Assembly: GCA_015478945.1 (NCBI GenBank)
Contig: JABUQX010148335.1
Location: forward strand, 2,501 to 17,500
Direction of reading: 5' to 3'
Source of the DNA: Trachelipus rathkii
Taxonomy: Eukaryota > Arthropoda > Malacostraca > Isopoda > Trachelipodidae
Length of the DNA stretch: 15,000 nucleotides
Below the pieces are notes generated by a model, which was not told the origin of the DNA, ran no database searches, and was given only the letters and a program-made list of their open reading frames with translations. Numbering within the stretch: the stretch's first letter is position 1; every line of letters starts with the position of its first letter. Made by a program: the position numbers and the translations under genes. Below, one piece after another: positions 1 to 9,339 of the stretch.

Positions 1-137
1 ACCCGTAAATATAATGTAAACTCTTTCATTTTTGGAAATGTAGAGCTAGGGTTTGGTTTTATTTGGGTCATACCTAACTTCGGAGTGTATACCGTATGTA
101 ACTACACCGTGTATGGAACTAAATGGCATAATAAAGA
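1..137. repeat. left terminal inverted repeat of the Tc1-type element
   Basis: Read against the reverse complement of 1293-1450, the outer 87 bases match at about 90% (roughly eight mismatches). Similarity resumes inward after an 18-bp gap and continues through the block ending GGCATAATAAAGA at 137. The arm may extend beyond the left edge of the window. Confidence 0.9.
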
Positions 138-257
138 CAACCAACCAAATTACGAAATCCCGAAAGTACGTTCATAGGAGAACAAGATGGCAAGACACCA
201 ACCAACTAACGAAACAAACCCTATGCTGTAAGTCGTAGCTTGACAAAGACTGTCACA

Positions 258-1206
258 ATGGAAAGACATCGTCAGAGAAGAGGAACGTGCCATAGGAGTT
301 ATCACACTGTCGGAAGCAGGCCATTCTCAGAGACAGGTGGCTCAGCAACTCGGGGTAAACCAATCGACGGTCAGTCGAATCCTTCGTCGGTTCAGGGAGA
401 CTGGCAGCAACCGTAGACGACATGGTCAGGGTCGCCCGATGGCAACGCCCGAGAGAGATGACAGATTCCTCCATCTGGCAGTGCTTCGTGATCGTTTCCA
501 AACAAGCGTACAGCTACAACACAGGCTCCCTGAGCTCAGACATGTGCCCATTTCCGAGCGTACAGTGAGAAGACGACAGAATGAACGTGGAGTACGTATT
601 ACAAGGTCTGCCATCGGCCCTCTCCTGATCAGGGAGCATCGGGTTGCGATTTCATTTTTCACAAGCGTATGAAGATTGGACACTCACAGATGAGTCGAGG
701 TTCACACTACATGGACCAGATGGACGTCAGCGAATTTGGAGACGTGCAGGTGAGCACTTTTCTGCTTGCAATATCTCCCCAAGGATTCCTTTTGGAGGTG
801 ACTCTGTGATGGTGTGGGCAGGCATTCGTTTGGGTGCTCGCACGGCATTGCATATCGTGAGCAGAGGAACGCTAACGGCTGAAAGGTATGCGGAAGACAT
901 CCTCCAAGAGTATATAGTGCCTTTCGCGTCCTTCATTGGCGTCCATTTTTTGTTACTCCATGACAACGCCACACAGCACACTGCACAGGTCGTCCAACGG
1001 TACCTACAACAGGTAGGGATCAGACTCCTGGCCATTTCTGCGAGGAGTCCGGACATGAATCCCATTGAACATGTTTGGGATTTGTTGGGTAGGCGTGTTC
1101 GAGCCCGTGAACATGCTCCGTCCACACTCAGGGAACTTGCAAACGCTTTGAGAACATCCCGCAGGAGGAAGTTGGAAGGGCCAGAGGGGGTACAACCCAT
1201 TATTAG
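258..1206 (+). pseudogene. Tc1-type transposase, frameshifted (DD34E)
   Basis: The transposase would bind the terminal repeats and catalyse excision and integration at TA in the nucleus. The reading starts at ATG 258. One extra A in the run at 262-264 puts the body into another frame, open from 244 to 672. That frame carries a helix-turn-helix at about 325-393 (SQRQVAQQLGVNQSTVSRIL), a GRP(R)-like linker near 430, and a second helix-turn-helix-like stretch (ISERTVRRRQNERG). A second shift at about 643-655 leads to the catalytic domain: first Asp at 689-691 (TDESRF), second Asp at 962-964 (HDNATQ), Glu at 1067-1069 (PDMNPIEHVWD). There are 34 residues between the last two, the Tc1 spacing. A third shift near 1150 leads to the family-like C-terminal end ARGGTTHY and stop TAG 1204-1206. 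The segment just before TDESRF and the part before the C-terminus look shorter than in usual Tc1 proteins, suggesting small deletions. Not functional as it stands. Confidence 0.9.
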
Positions 1207-1258
1207 ACACCTTTATGCTGCATTTCACATTGTAATTTGTAGAATATTGTTGTTGATT

Positions 1259-1264
1259 AATAAA
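1259..1264 (+). promoter_or_regulatory. candidate polyadenylation signal of the transposase
   Basis: AATAAA lies 53 bp after the transposase stop and just inside the right terminal repeat, where a Tc1-type transcript would be expected to end. In DNA this AT-rich the hexamer also arises by chance. Confidence 0.4.
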
Positions 1265-1292
1265 ATCATCATATCCATATTTTTTTTTGTTT

Positions 1293-1450
1293 TCTTTATT
1301 ATGCCATTTAATTCCCTACACACTGTCGTTACATACGGTTTATACATTTATAACCCTGTGCAACACTCCCGAGTTAGGTATGAACCAAATAAAACCAAAC
1401 CCTAGCCCTACATTTCCCAATATGAAAGTGTTTAAATTATATTTACGGGT
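1293..1450. repeat. right terminal inverted repeat of the Tc1-type element
   Basis: This is the inverted partner of 1-137. It is longer because of about 18 extra bases (around 1346-1363, TTGCACAGGG... on the - strand) absent from the left arm. The outermost bases ...TTTACGGGT are the reverse complement of the window's first bases. Confidence 0.9.
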
Positions 1451-1471
1451 GATGCATTAAATTTGCCCGCG

Positions 1472-1728
<257 letters not shown>

Positions 1729-1752
1729 GAAGGCCTTATTTATATATTTAAT

Positions 1753-1901
<149 letters not shown>

Positions 1902-2050
1902 TAGGTACTTCGCACCTACTTGATACAAGTTCATACATCGCAAGTAATCGAGGCTACTTTGGTACCTCCTGTATCACTTGCGTACCTCCCTGGGGCACGC
2001 GTACCCCACTTGAGACCACTTCGGCCTAGAGGCCCGATACAAGTTTCGAT

Positions 2051-2125
2051 GCCAAATGGAAGAAGATGCTAGTTCCACTGAAAGGGTGAAACCCTACCTG
2101 AGTGTATAACTCAAGGACTGGCATC
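2051..2125. repeat. repeat module copy 1, foldable into a three-way junction
   Basis: GATGCTAGTTCC (2065-2076) pairs with GGACTGGCATC (2115-2125), allowing one G-T and one bulge. Enclosed are hairpin AGGGT-GAA-ACCCT and hairpin CCTGAGT-GTATA-ACTCAAGG with one bulged A. The first 47 bp (2051-2097) recur at 2184-2231. Confidence 0.65.
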
Positions 2126-2183
2126 AGAAACCATTGCGCCGAGAAACGTTTTTCTAAAGTGCTCTAGGATCAAGAGTTTCTGG

Positions 2184-2231
2184 GCCAGAAGGAAGAAAAT
2201 GCTGGTCCAACTGACAGGGCGAAAGCCCTAC
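2184..2231. repeat. repeat module copy 2, cut off by (TA)n
   Basis: Direct repeat of 2051-2097, offset 133 bp, with about a fifth of positions different. It keeps the hairpin in altered form, AGGGC-GAAA-GCCCT. After CCCTACATGG it runs straight into ATATATAA, where copy 1 has GAGTGTATAACTC. Confidence 0.8.
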
Positions 2232-2235
2232 ATGG

Positions 2236-2798
<563 letters not shown>

Positions 2799-2830
<32 letters not shown>

Positions 2831-2854
2831 TAGAGTAAGAGGTAGTATATATAT

Positions 2855-2915
<61 letters not shown>

Positions 2916-2920
2916 TATAT
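2799..2920. repeat. (TA)n microsatellite, interrupted
   Basis: TA runs at 2799-2827 and about 2846-2920, split by AGAGTAAGAGGTAG. The right edge reads ATATATGGTACGTA, an edge shared with the array ending at 11682. Confidence 0.95.
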
Positions 2921-2929
2921 GGTACGTAT

Positions 2930-3684
2930 GTGCAATACCCCTATTTGGGCATTGATTAAGGAGTGTTAGAGAGCTTCATATTGTTAGTTGACGCTCGTGC
3001 TGTGCGGTTGTCGAATGCTTGGTCTCCAATGTGTATTTTAACCGTGTTTGTTTAAATTTGTTTTAGTTTTCACTCATTTTAATTTTAATGTGCCCTAGTG
3101 TTGTTTTAATGTTAATTTCTTATTTTATTTTACGCATTTACCGCCTTTATATAAGTAATTAAAGAGAATTTACTCCGAAAATTTTGCAATATTGAATCTT
3201 TAAGCTAAGTTTGGTTTTATTTTTTTTACTTTCTCTTTTTAAACGATGATAGCTATAAGAATAGGATTTTTAGTTTATTTACCCTTTTTATTAATATAAG
3301 GTTTTAAATTTAAATTTTATGGTTTTAATGCAGGTTTTCACCACGTTAGGGTTCATTTACATTTAGCTTATGTTTTAACATTTGTTTAAGTTTTGTTTGT
3401 CTGAGTGTGTGTAGGTGTATGTGTATAGATTTAATGTGCTTTAGTTTAGTATGTAGATTGTGTAGTTTAACTTTTTAGATTTTTCAAATTTTCTGTAAAT
3501 ACGGTTTTAGCGTTTTAAAATTTCCTAAAGTTTTATTATACAAAATTTGATTTATAATTAATTTTAGAATATAAACTTTTTAATTTAGGTTTTAGGTGTA
3601 TGATCATTTTTATCACGATTTCTCGTTTTATTTTTGTCTGTCTTTGGCTTTTGTTTTTGTTTGTTGTGTGCCTGCGTGTGTGTG
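2930..3684 (+). other. 5' leader of the LINE, T-rich, no ORF
   Basis: About 750 bp that are strongly T-rich on the + strand and hold no ORF of note on either strand. Its first ~50 bp (2929-2980) resemble the last ~50 bp of the 3'UTR of the same element (6560-6612). LINE leaders usually carry an internal promoter, but I see no recognisable initiator or downstream promoter element. Confidence 0.5.
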
Positions 3685-6543
3685 ATGGCAGGTGTGCGTA
3701 GATGCGGGCTTTCTATCGACTTCACCAACATCCGCGGCTTAAGCTCTAACTCTGCTTCCGTGGAACACCACCTTTCTAACTCTAACCCTAATCTTTTGCT
3801 CCTGTCTGAGACTCAGATGGCTAAGAATTCATCCTCTAACTCGTTTAATGTATCCAACTACAACTTATTTCATAATTTCCGTCTAAAGGGTGGAGTATGT
3901 GCCTATGTTAACATAAACACTCCTGTAACACGTCTCGTGAATCTCGAATCTCCTAATTTCTGATGTTCTATGGCTTAAAATCTTTCTCCCTTCTACTACA
4001 ATAATCTTGTGCTTCTGCTACTGTTCTCCTAACAGAACAGATTTTCACGCCTTTTTTGAATATCTTACTACTTCTCACGAGACTGTTACATCTTCTCATC
4101 CAAATACTGAGGTCCTCTATTTAGGGGATTTCAATGTACATAACACTGAATGGTTGGGGTCCTCTCATACCGATTTAGGTGGAGAGGAGGCCGAATCATT
4201 CAGCATTCTCAACGATCTGGAACAGCTAATTAAAGAACCCACACACATTCCGGATCGTCCTAACCAATTCTTGAACACACTTGACCTATGTTTCACCACT
4301 AGTCCTTCTCTCTTAAAATACACCACTTTTGCTCCTATCGGTAAATCTGACCACAACCTTATATCTCTTAATTTTAATACTTTCTCTCCAACAGCTCCAT
4401 CCTGCCCTACTCGTTTTTTCTGGCACTTTGATCGGGCCGATTGGGGGGCCTTGCGTTGCTTCTACGCTAACTATAACTGGAATGACTGCTTTGTCTCCGG
4501 TGACGCTTCGACTTCTGCCGATAAGGTGGGAGCTGTAATCGTTGATGGGATGAGCAGGTTCATTCCTTCTTCGACTAAATCTTTCTCTCCCCATAATCCA
4601 TGGTTCGATCGTGCTTGTTCTCTGGCCATTCAGGCTAGAGACAGTGCGTATCGGGAGTGGAAAAATTCTCGTTCTCCTATCACTCTGTCTAATTTTCATT
4701 CTGCTAGAAATCGTTGCAGGGATACTCTTCGACGAGCAAAGCGGGCTTTCATCAAACGAAAGTGCGCTAACCTCCTTGGTTCTCCTACTGACAAATCTTT
4801 CTGGCCTCTTGCCAAAAACATCTCTAACAACTTCTGTAAATCTGTCTTTCCTCCTCTTATTCGCTCTGATGGTTCTGTTGCTAATTCTCCAACTGAAAAG
4901 GCCAATCTCTTCGGCCTCCTATTTTCCTCTAACTCAACCTTGGACGATTCTGGATTCCTCCTCCTCCTCCTTCTCCTCTCAGGTGTCCTATGCCTTTTCC
5001 TGTGATTACATTTGATCGGGTGCATGGGCTCCTGAAATCTACGAACGTTAGGAAGGCGGGTGGCCCGGACGGCATTCCTCCCCGAGTTTTGAGGGAGTGT
5101 GCTTCCGTGCTATCCCCGCCCCTCGTTCAACTATATTCTCTATGTCTCAATATCAATGATCTTTCCCCTCAGTGTTGGAATTTACCTACTACGTCCAACC
5201 TATTCCGAAAAAGTAAAAGCCGCTCTGATCCTTCTAACTATCGCCCTATAGCTCTTACTTGTATTCTATCTAAGATCTTTGAAACTCTTTTCAACTCTCA
5301 TTTCTTAGATCATCTAGAATCTCATTCACTTCTTTCCGATCGCCAGTACGGCTTTCGGCGCTCGAGGTCTACTGGCGATATACTTTCCTATCTTACTGAT
5401 TTATGGTTTTCCGCCCTTAGGAACTACGGGGAGACTTGCGGGGTGGCGCTTGACATATCCAAAGCATTTGACCGGGTATGGCACGCGTCACTGCTCTCCA
5501 AACTCCCCTCCTTTGGGTTTCCTCCTTCTCTTTGCTTACTTATGTCTAGTTTTCTTTCAAATCGCTCAATATCGGCTGTTGTTGATAGGGCGACTTCTTC
5601 TTCTTTTCTGTCAATAGTGGTGTTCCTCAGGGTTCTGTCCTATCTCCTACTTTATTCCTACTTTTCATTAATGATCTTCTCACCTGCACATCTAACTCTA
5701 TTCACTCATATGCCGATGACTCGACCTTTCATTCTTCAACTCATTTCAATTCTGCTCCTTCTTTTACTTCTAGAATTGCCTCTCGTCTTAATCTTTCCGA
5801 TTCTATTCTTGCTGATCTGGATAGAATTTCCGGGTGGGGTCGTCTGAACCTTGTGAAATTCAATTCTTTAAAAAACTCAACTTCTACAAATCTCCCTCTC
5901 TAAGACACCTTCCAACTTTCCTATCTCTTTCGACGGTTCTCTCGTCTCTCCTGTTGACAATATAAACATCCTTGGCCTTAACATAAACAAAAAAATGTCT
6001 TGGAAACCTCACATCACAACGGTTGCTAGGGCGGCCTCAAAGAAACTGGGAGTTCTGTTTAGACTGCGACTTTTTTTCCTCTTCTCAGTTGCTCCAGCTA
6101 TACAAGGGCCTCATCCGCCCTTGTATGGAGTACTGCTCTCATATCTGGGGGCTCTGGTTTCACCCGGCTTTTGGATAGGGTCGAGTCAAAGGCCAAAAGG
6201 CTTATAAACTGTTCTGTACTTTCCAGTTCCCTTGACCCTCTCTATCTTTGCGGCGCGATGTTGGTGCTTTATCTCTTTTCTATAGGTACCGCAGGGGCAG
6301 GTGCTCGAGGGAGCTTATCACTCGCGTACCACTTTACGTCGCCCTCGTAGAACTAGGGGTGCTGTGTCTGCACATGAGTTTTGTGTTGATGTAGGTAACT
6401 CCAGGCTAGTTCGCTGCGGTGCTTCCTTCTTTCCTGCCACATCTGTTCTGTGGAATTCTCTTCCATCTTCTGTGTTTCCTGCTGAATTTAATCTCCCCCA
6501 CTTTAAAGCCTGCGTCTGTGCTCATCTGCGTAATTTAATTTAG
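3685..6543 (+). pseudogene. LINE endonuclease-reverse transcriptase, multiple frameshifts
   Basis: The protein would nick target DNA and copy the element's RNA at the nick. The start is ATG 3685 (MAGVRRCGLSIDFTNIRGL). Endonuclease motifs: SETQ (catalytic Glu 3808-3810), LGDFNVH (Asp 4127-4129) and SDHNLISL (4346-4354). RT motifs: NYRPIAL, RQYGFRRSRSTGD, DISKAFDRVWH (first catalytic Asp 5452-5454), SGVPQGSVLSPTLF and YADD at 5709-5720. A thumb-like stretch INILGLNINKKMSWKPHI follows, and then a C-terminal part with LWNSLPSSVFPAEF before stop 6541-6543. Frame changes occur near 3961, 4950-4985, 5605, 5872 (A-run), 6070 (T-run), 6149, 6250 and 6300-6340. The catalytic residues are all intact, so decay is recent relative to the fossil copy that follows. 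The coding strand is pyrimidine-rich. Confidence 0.9.
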
Positions 6544-6633
6544 TTGTTTACTTCTGAGGCGTGTAACACCCCCTCCTTGAATAGGACATTGCCGGAGTGT
6601 TAGGGAGAGCTATAAAAAAAAAAAAAAAAAAAA
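6544..6633 (+). other. LINE 3'UTR and A20 tail
   Basis: 70 bp of 3'UTR ending GGGAGAGCTAT, then 20 uninterrupted A residues at 6614-6633. The clean tail marks target-primed reverse transcription and a fairly recent insertion. No AATAAA precedes it. No duplicate of the 3' flank TTCCACTGTAAT is seen near the 5' end, so the target site duplication is not identified. Confidence 0.85.
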
Positions 6634-8250
6634 TTCCACTGTAATCCTGTATTCATGATTCATCTCTTTTGCCTATTCTGTTTTTCCTGTCTTCTCTATC
6701 ATTTGACATTCCAAAATTCTTTGACTAGTTAAGTTCAAAAATATTGCACATTCTCTTTTCCTCTCTTTCTTCCAGGATCACCGTTCTTGGTGGCATCAGT
6801 ATTGAACATCATCTGTGGTTCTCTTCTAACCCTAAATGTACAGCTGATAAACTCACCTACCATTTTTCAAACAGATGATGCGGCTCCGTACACGTATCTC
6901 TGATCTTCTTGGAAATGAATGTATCTTTTCTTAACTTCCAGTTTATCTCCATATACCTTTTATATCCTTCCGCTTCTCAGTTCCTTCGATTACCTTATTT
7001 CTGTTTTCTGTTCTATCTCATCTGCGGAAAGGAACAGGCCATTGGCAAGTAGCGGATTTTACCCCTTGATGTTGTAAACTTTGATTTCATATAAAATCAT
7101 AATTGGCGTGAGGGGGTCCCTCGAAGAGTGTAGAATGTTTAACCAAGGTGATTTTCTCTTGTATGGAGGCTTGCATTCTATTTTCTTTCCTTACCTTGAT
7201 TTAACTCTGCTAGTTCCAGCGCAGAGAGGCTGCCTGAAGAAATTACCATTGCCGTCTAACTCTAGCAACACGTACAATTAATTACATTTAATCTCTAATT
7301 GTGAAAAATCTATTCTCCTTGAAACTAAAAATTATTTCCCCTTGGAAAGTGCAGTAAACATTCTAACTTCTCTTCCTCGCACTCAAAATAGAATTTTATT
7401 TAAAATGTCAACTAAAACTTCGCTTCTCCCACTTTTTCTCATCTAGTTTCCTTTAAGGGGAAACAATTCTTTTAACTTTCAAACTCAACTCTTCTCTCAG
7501 ACTTTACTTCTAAATCTACTTACGATAATTTCTGAGCTAATCTTCTTTCTCCACCTCCCTTCAACTTATGACAATTTTTTTAATTTCTTGTAAAAATTTT
7601 ATTTTTTGCTTCCTCATTCTTAAAACTATAATGATGTATGATTCTGATGGCATCCCTTCTGTGGTTCACAAAATTAATCTTTCAGATCTTGTTCCGTCCC
7701 ACGGAAAAGGAGTTTTGTCTCTGCCTATCAGCTTCAACCTCTCCTTGCTGAAATCGTCTTCGAAATTTCCTACCATATGGCTAAAGCTATCCTGTCAGAA
7801 AAAGTAAACCTCACTTAACCACCGTTCCATCTCTTTAAACTTTGTTCTAACCAAAGTTTTCAATTCTATTCCTGCAAGGAACATTAGGTGTCTTATCTTA
7901 TCTCGTCAAAATGGTATCCAATAGGAGCGTTTGACTAGTGATCTTTCTCTCCTCTCTAACTCTTGATCCTCGGCTCCTCGGTATTTCAGTAAATCTTTTA
8001 CAATGGTGTTAGACATATCGAAAACGATTCATGAAATCTGAAGCAAAGATTTGATTTTAAAATTCCCCCCTTTTAGCATCAATCCTTCTTACTTATTTCC
8101 TATACTATCGTTCTTTAGCAACTTTGCAAACAAACACCGATCATCTTTTAAATCTATCAGCAGTGATGTTCCTCTGGTTTTTGTTTTTACCCCAACTCTT
8201 TTTTTTTAAATTGTTAATATGAACTTCAACAGTAGTAACAGGCCAAGTGG
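6634..8250 (+). pseudogene. fossil LINE of the same group: decayed endonuclease and RT
   Basis: Not detectable as an ORF, but translation shows a collinear, degenerate copy of a related LINE. Endonuclease traces: FISFAYS and PKFFD (about 6655-6730), ITVLGGISIEHHLWFSS (6777 on), TRISDLLGNE (about 6889), FLTSSLSPYTF followed by YLISVFCSIS (6928 on, matching the SDHNLIS region). A single frame then runs from 6928 to about 7530 with stops at 7075, 7279 and 7444 (LPSNSSNTYN, KSILLETKNYF, QLFSQT). Another single frame runs from 7568 to about 8240: YDSDGIPSVV (family: GPDGIPP), NHRSISLNFVLTKVFNSI (family: NYRPIAL...KVFES), RQNGIQ, VLDISKTIHEI (first catalytic Asp kept), KFPPFSINPSYL and DVPLVFVFTPTLF. 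Stops lie at 7805, 7922, 7964, 8039 and 8207. The N-terminal endonuclease part is missing and the YADD region is not recognisable. Confidence 0.8.
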
Positions 8251-8299
8251 CCGAACCATATAAACGGATTTCGAGATTGGATGGTTTATAGCAACGGGA

Positions 8300-8404
8300 G
8301 TTTTAGAGACTTTGTATCCTCTTCAAACTTGGTACCCCCTCTTTTGATGACGTAACATCGTCGTAGACTAGGTTACGTATCCCCTATGGGACAGCCCCTC
8401 CAAT
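8300..8404. repeat. two-hairpin repeat module, copy A
   Basis: Starts GTTTTAGAGACTTTGTATCC and ends GCCCCTCCAA. Hairpin 1: GTAACATCGTC and GACTAGGTTAC around a GTA loop, 9 of 11 positions paired. Hairpin 2: TCCC-CTAT-GGGA. Homologous to 9085-9197 and 9198-9324. It lies just before a (TA)n array. Confidence 0.8.
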
Positions 8405-8429
8405 TTATTTTGGTTATGACATCGAAAAA

Positions 8430-8433
<4 letters not shown>

Positions 8434-8467
<34 letters not shown>

Positions 8468-8473
8468 TAGTAC

Positions 8474-8538
<65 letters not shown>

Positions 8539-8575
8539 TAAAAGTAGAGATATATCTAGATATATATATATATAT
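8434..8575. repeat. (TA)n microsatellite, interrupted
   Basis: TA runs at about 8434-8464, 8482-8535 and 8561-8575, with short interruptions (GTATAGTACATATATACA and GAATAAAAGTAGAGA). Confidence 0.95.
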
Positions 8576-8918
8576 TATTACTAATATAGAGCTAGTCCTA
8601 TTCCAAAATTATTTGATTTCATGCTTTTCTTTCTGCGAAGGACAACTTTAATATTTAATTATATTATGGGGAATTGGCGATAAAATGAATGGGCTAGCTC
8701 CTATTGAAAATAAATAAGAACTAAGCCCTGCCCCTTTTACTGTCCACCTCTTTGACATAGACATGAAAGTTATTTTTGTTTTTAAATGTACTCATCAGGC
8801 TGAAAACTCATGCAAATTATTCACAGGCAAAATTTCTTACGTATATGATTTCCAAATATCATATTTTTCTTGAAATAAACTATCCCTTACGTAATTTTTG
8901 AGATTAAAATTTATTTGG

Positions 8919-8919
<1 letters not shown>
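8576..8919. other. AT-rich non-coding stretch
   Basis: About 340 bp with no supported gene, RNA or element on either strand. Two weakly similar CTAG(C/T)CCTATT stretches about 100 bp apart (8591 and 8692) are too short to call a repeat. Confidence 0.6.
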
Positions 8920-8965
<46 letters not shown>

Positions 8966-8969
8966 TATA

Positions 8970-9041
<72 letters not shown>
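8920..9041. repeat. (TA)n microsatellite, interrupted by ACAG
   Basis: TA runs at 8920-8960 and 8965-9041. The interruption TATACAGATATAT at 8957-8969 also occurs at 10767-10779, hinting that the two arrays share an origin. Confidence 0.95.
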
Positions 9042-9048
<7 letters not shown>

Positions 9049-9084
9049 GAGGCAAAGAGGTAGGGTTCGATTTTTTATTCTCGA

Positions 9085-9197
9085 GTTCTATTGGTCGTAT
9101 CCTCTTTAAATTTGGTATACGTATAGGTAGTGGTGTCACCTTGTCGTAGACGAGGTTACATGGCTTGCACACCCCGGTAGGGGTGCAGCCCTCCTTA
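9085..9197. repeat. two-hairpin repeat module, copy B
   Basis: Contains GGTCGTATCCTCTTTAAATT. Hairpin 1: GTCACCTTGTC and GACGAGGTTAC around a GTA loop, 10 of 11 paired. Hairpin 2: CACCCC-GGTA-GGGGTG, perfect. Next to copy C with a 127-bp period. Confidence 0.85.
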
Positions 9198-9324
9198 AAG
9201 TTTTAGGGTGTGTTAGATAGGTCGTATCCCCTTCAAATTTAATATAATTATAAGGGGCGGTGTCACCTCTTCGTAGACGAGATGGCATACCCCTGCACAC
9301 CCGTAAAGGGTGTCACCCCTCCAA
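9198..9324. repeat. two-hairpin repeat module, copy C
   Basis: Contains GGTCGTATCCCCTTCAAATT. Hairpin 1: GTCACCTCTTC and GACGAGATGGC around GTA, 9 of 11 paired, with G-C where copy A has A-T at the third pair. Hairpin 2: ACACCC-GTAAA-GGGTGT, perfect. Tandem with copy B. Confidence 0.85.
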
Positions 9325-9339
9325 GTTGTGTCTATGGCT

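Larger units (their letters stand above)
1..1450 (+). mobile_element. Tc1-type (IS630/Tc1/mariner) DNA transposon with long TIRs
   Basis: The first bases of the window and positions 1293-1450 are inverted copies of each other and bracket a broken DD34E transposase gene, so this is an almost complete cut-and-paste element. The right terminus ends in ACGGGT at 1450, mirroring ACCCGT at 1. The base before position 1 is outside the window, and the right end is followed by GA rather than TA, so neither the exact end nor the TA target duplication expected for this superfamily can be confirmed; one or both ends may lie a few bases further out. A (TA)n array begins 25 bp beyond the right end. The transposase is damaged, so any movement would need transposase supplied from elsewhere. 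Confidence 0.9.
2930..6633 (+). mobile_element. non-LTR retrotransposon (LINE), jockey/CR1-like, near full length
   Basis: A T-rich leader, a single coding region (apurinic-like endonuclease then reverse transcriptase), a 70-bp 3'UTR and a 20-base A tail make up a LINE of about 3.7 kb. No separate ORF1 (gag-like protein) is visible in the leader; that ORF is either missing, decayed or never present. The 5' limit is uncertain and is set at the end of the (TA)n array. I recall highly similar proteins being frequent in decapod crustacean annotations labelled as jockey-type mobile element polymerases. The element cannot encode its full protein now. Confidence 0.85.

Noticed and set aside
253..1228. 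- strand ORFs across the Tc1 element (up to 157 codons)
   Set aside because: They are antisense to the transposase motifs and show no family resemblance.
2930..3684. A LINE ORF1 (gag-like) in the leader
   Set aside because: No frame is open for more than a short run and no zinc-knuckle CCHC pattern is visible.
8250..8300. GGCCAAGTGGCC palindrome and TTCGAGATTGG as a tRNA-derived SINE head
   Set aside because: No A box lies at the right distance and no cloverleaf can be drawn.
8790..8810. CTGATGAG on the - strand as a hammerhead core
   Set aside because: No GAAA core or stem II partner follows within the usual distance.
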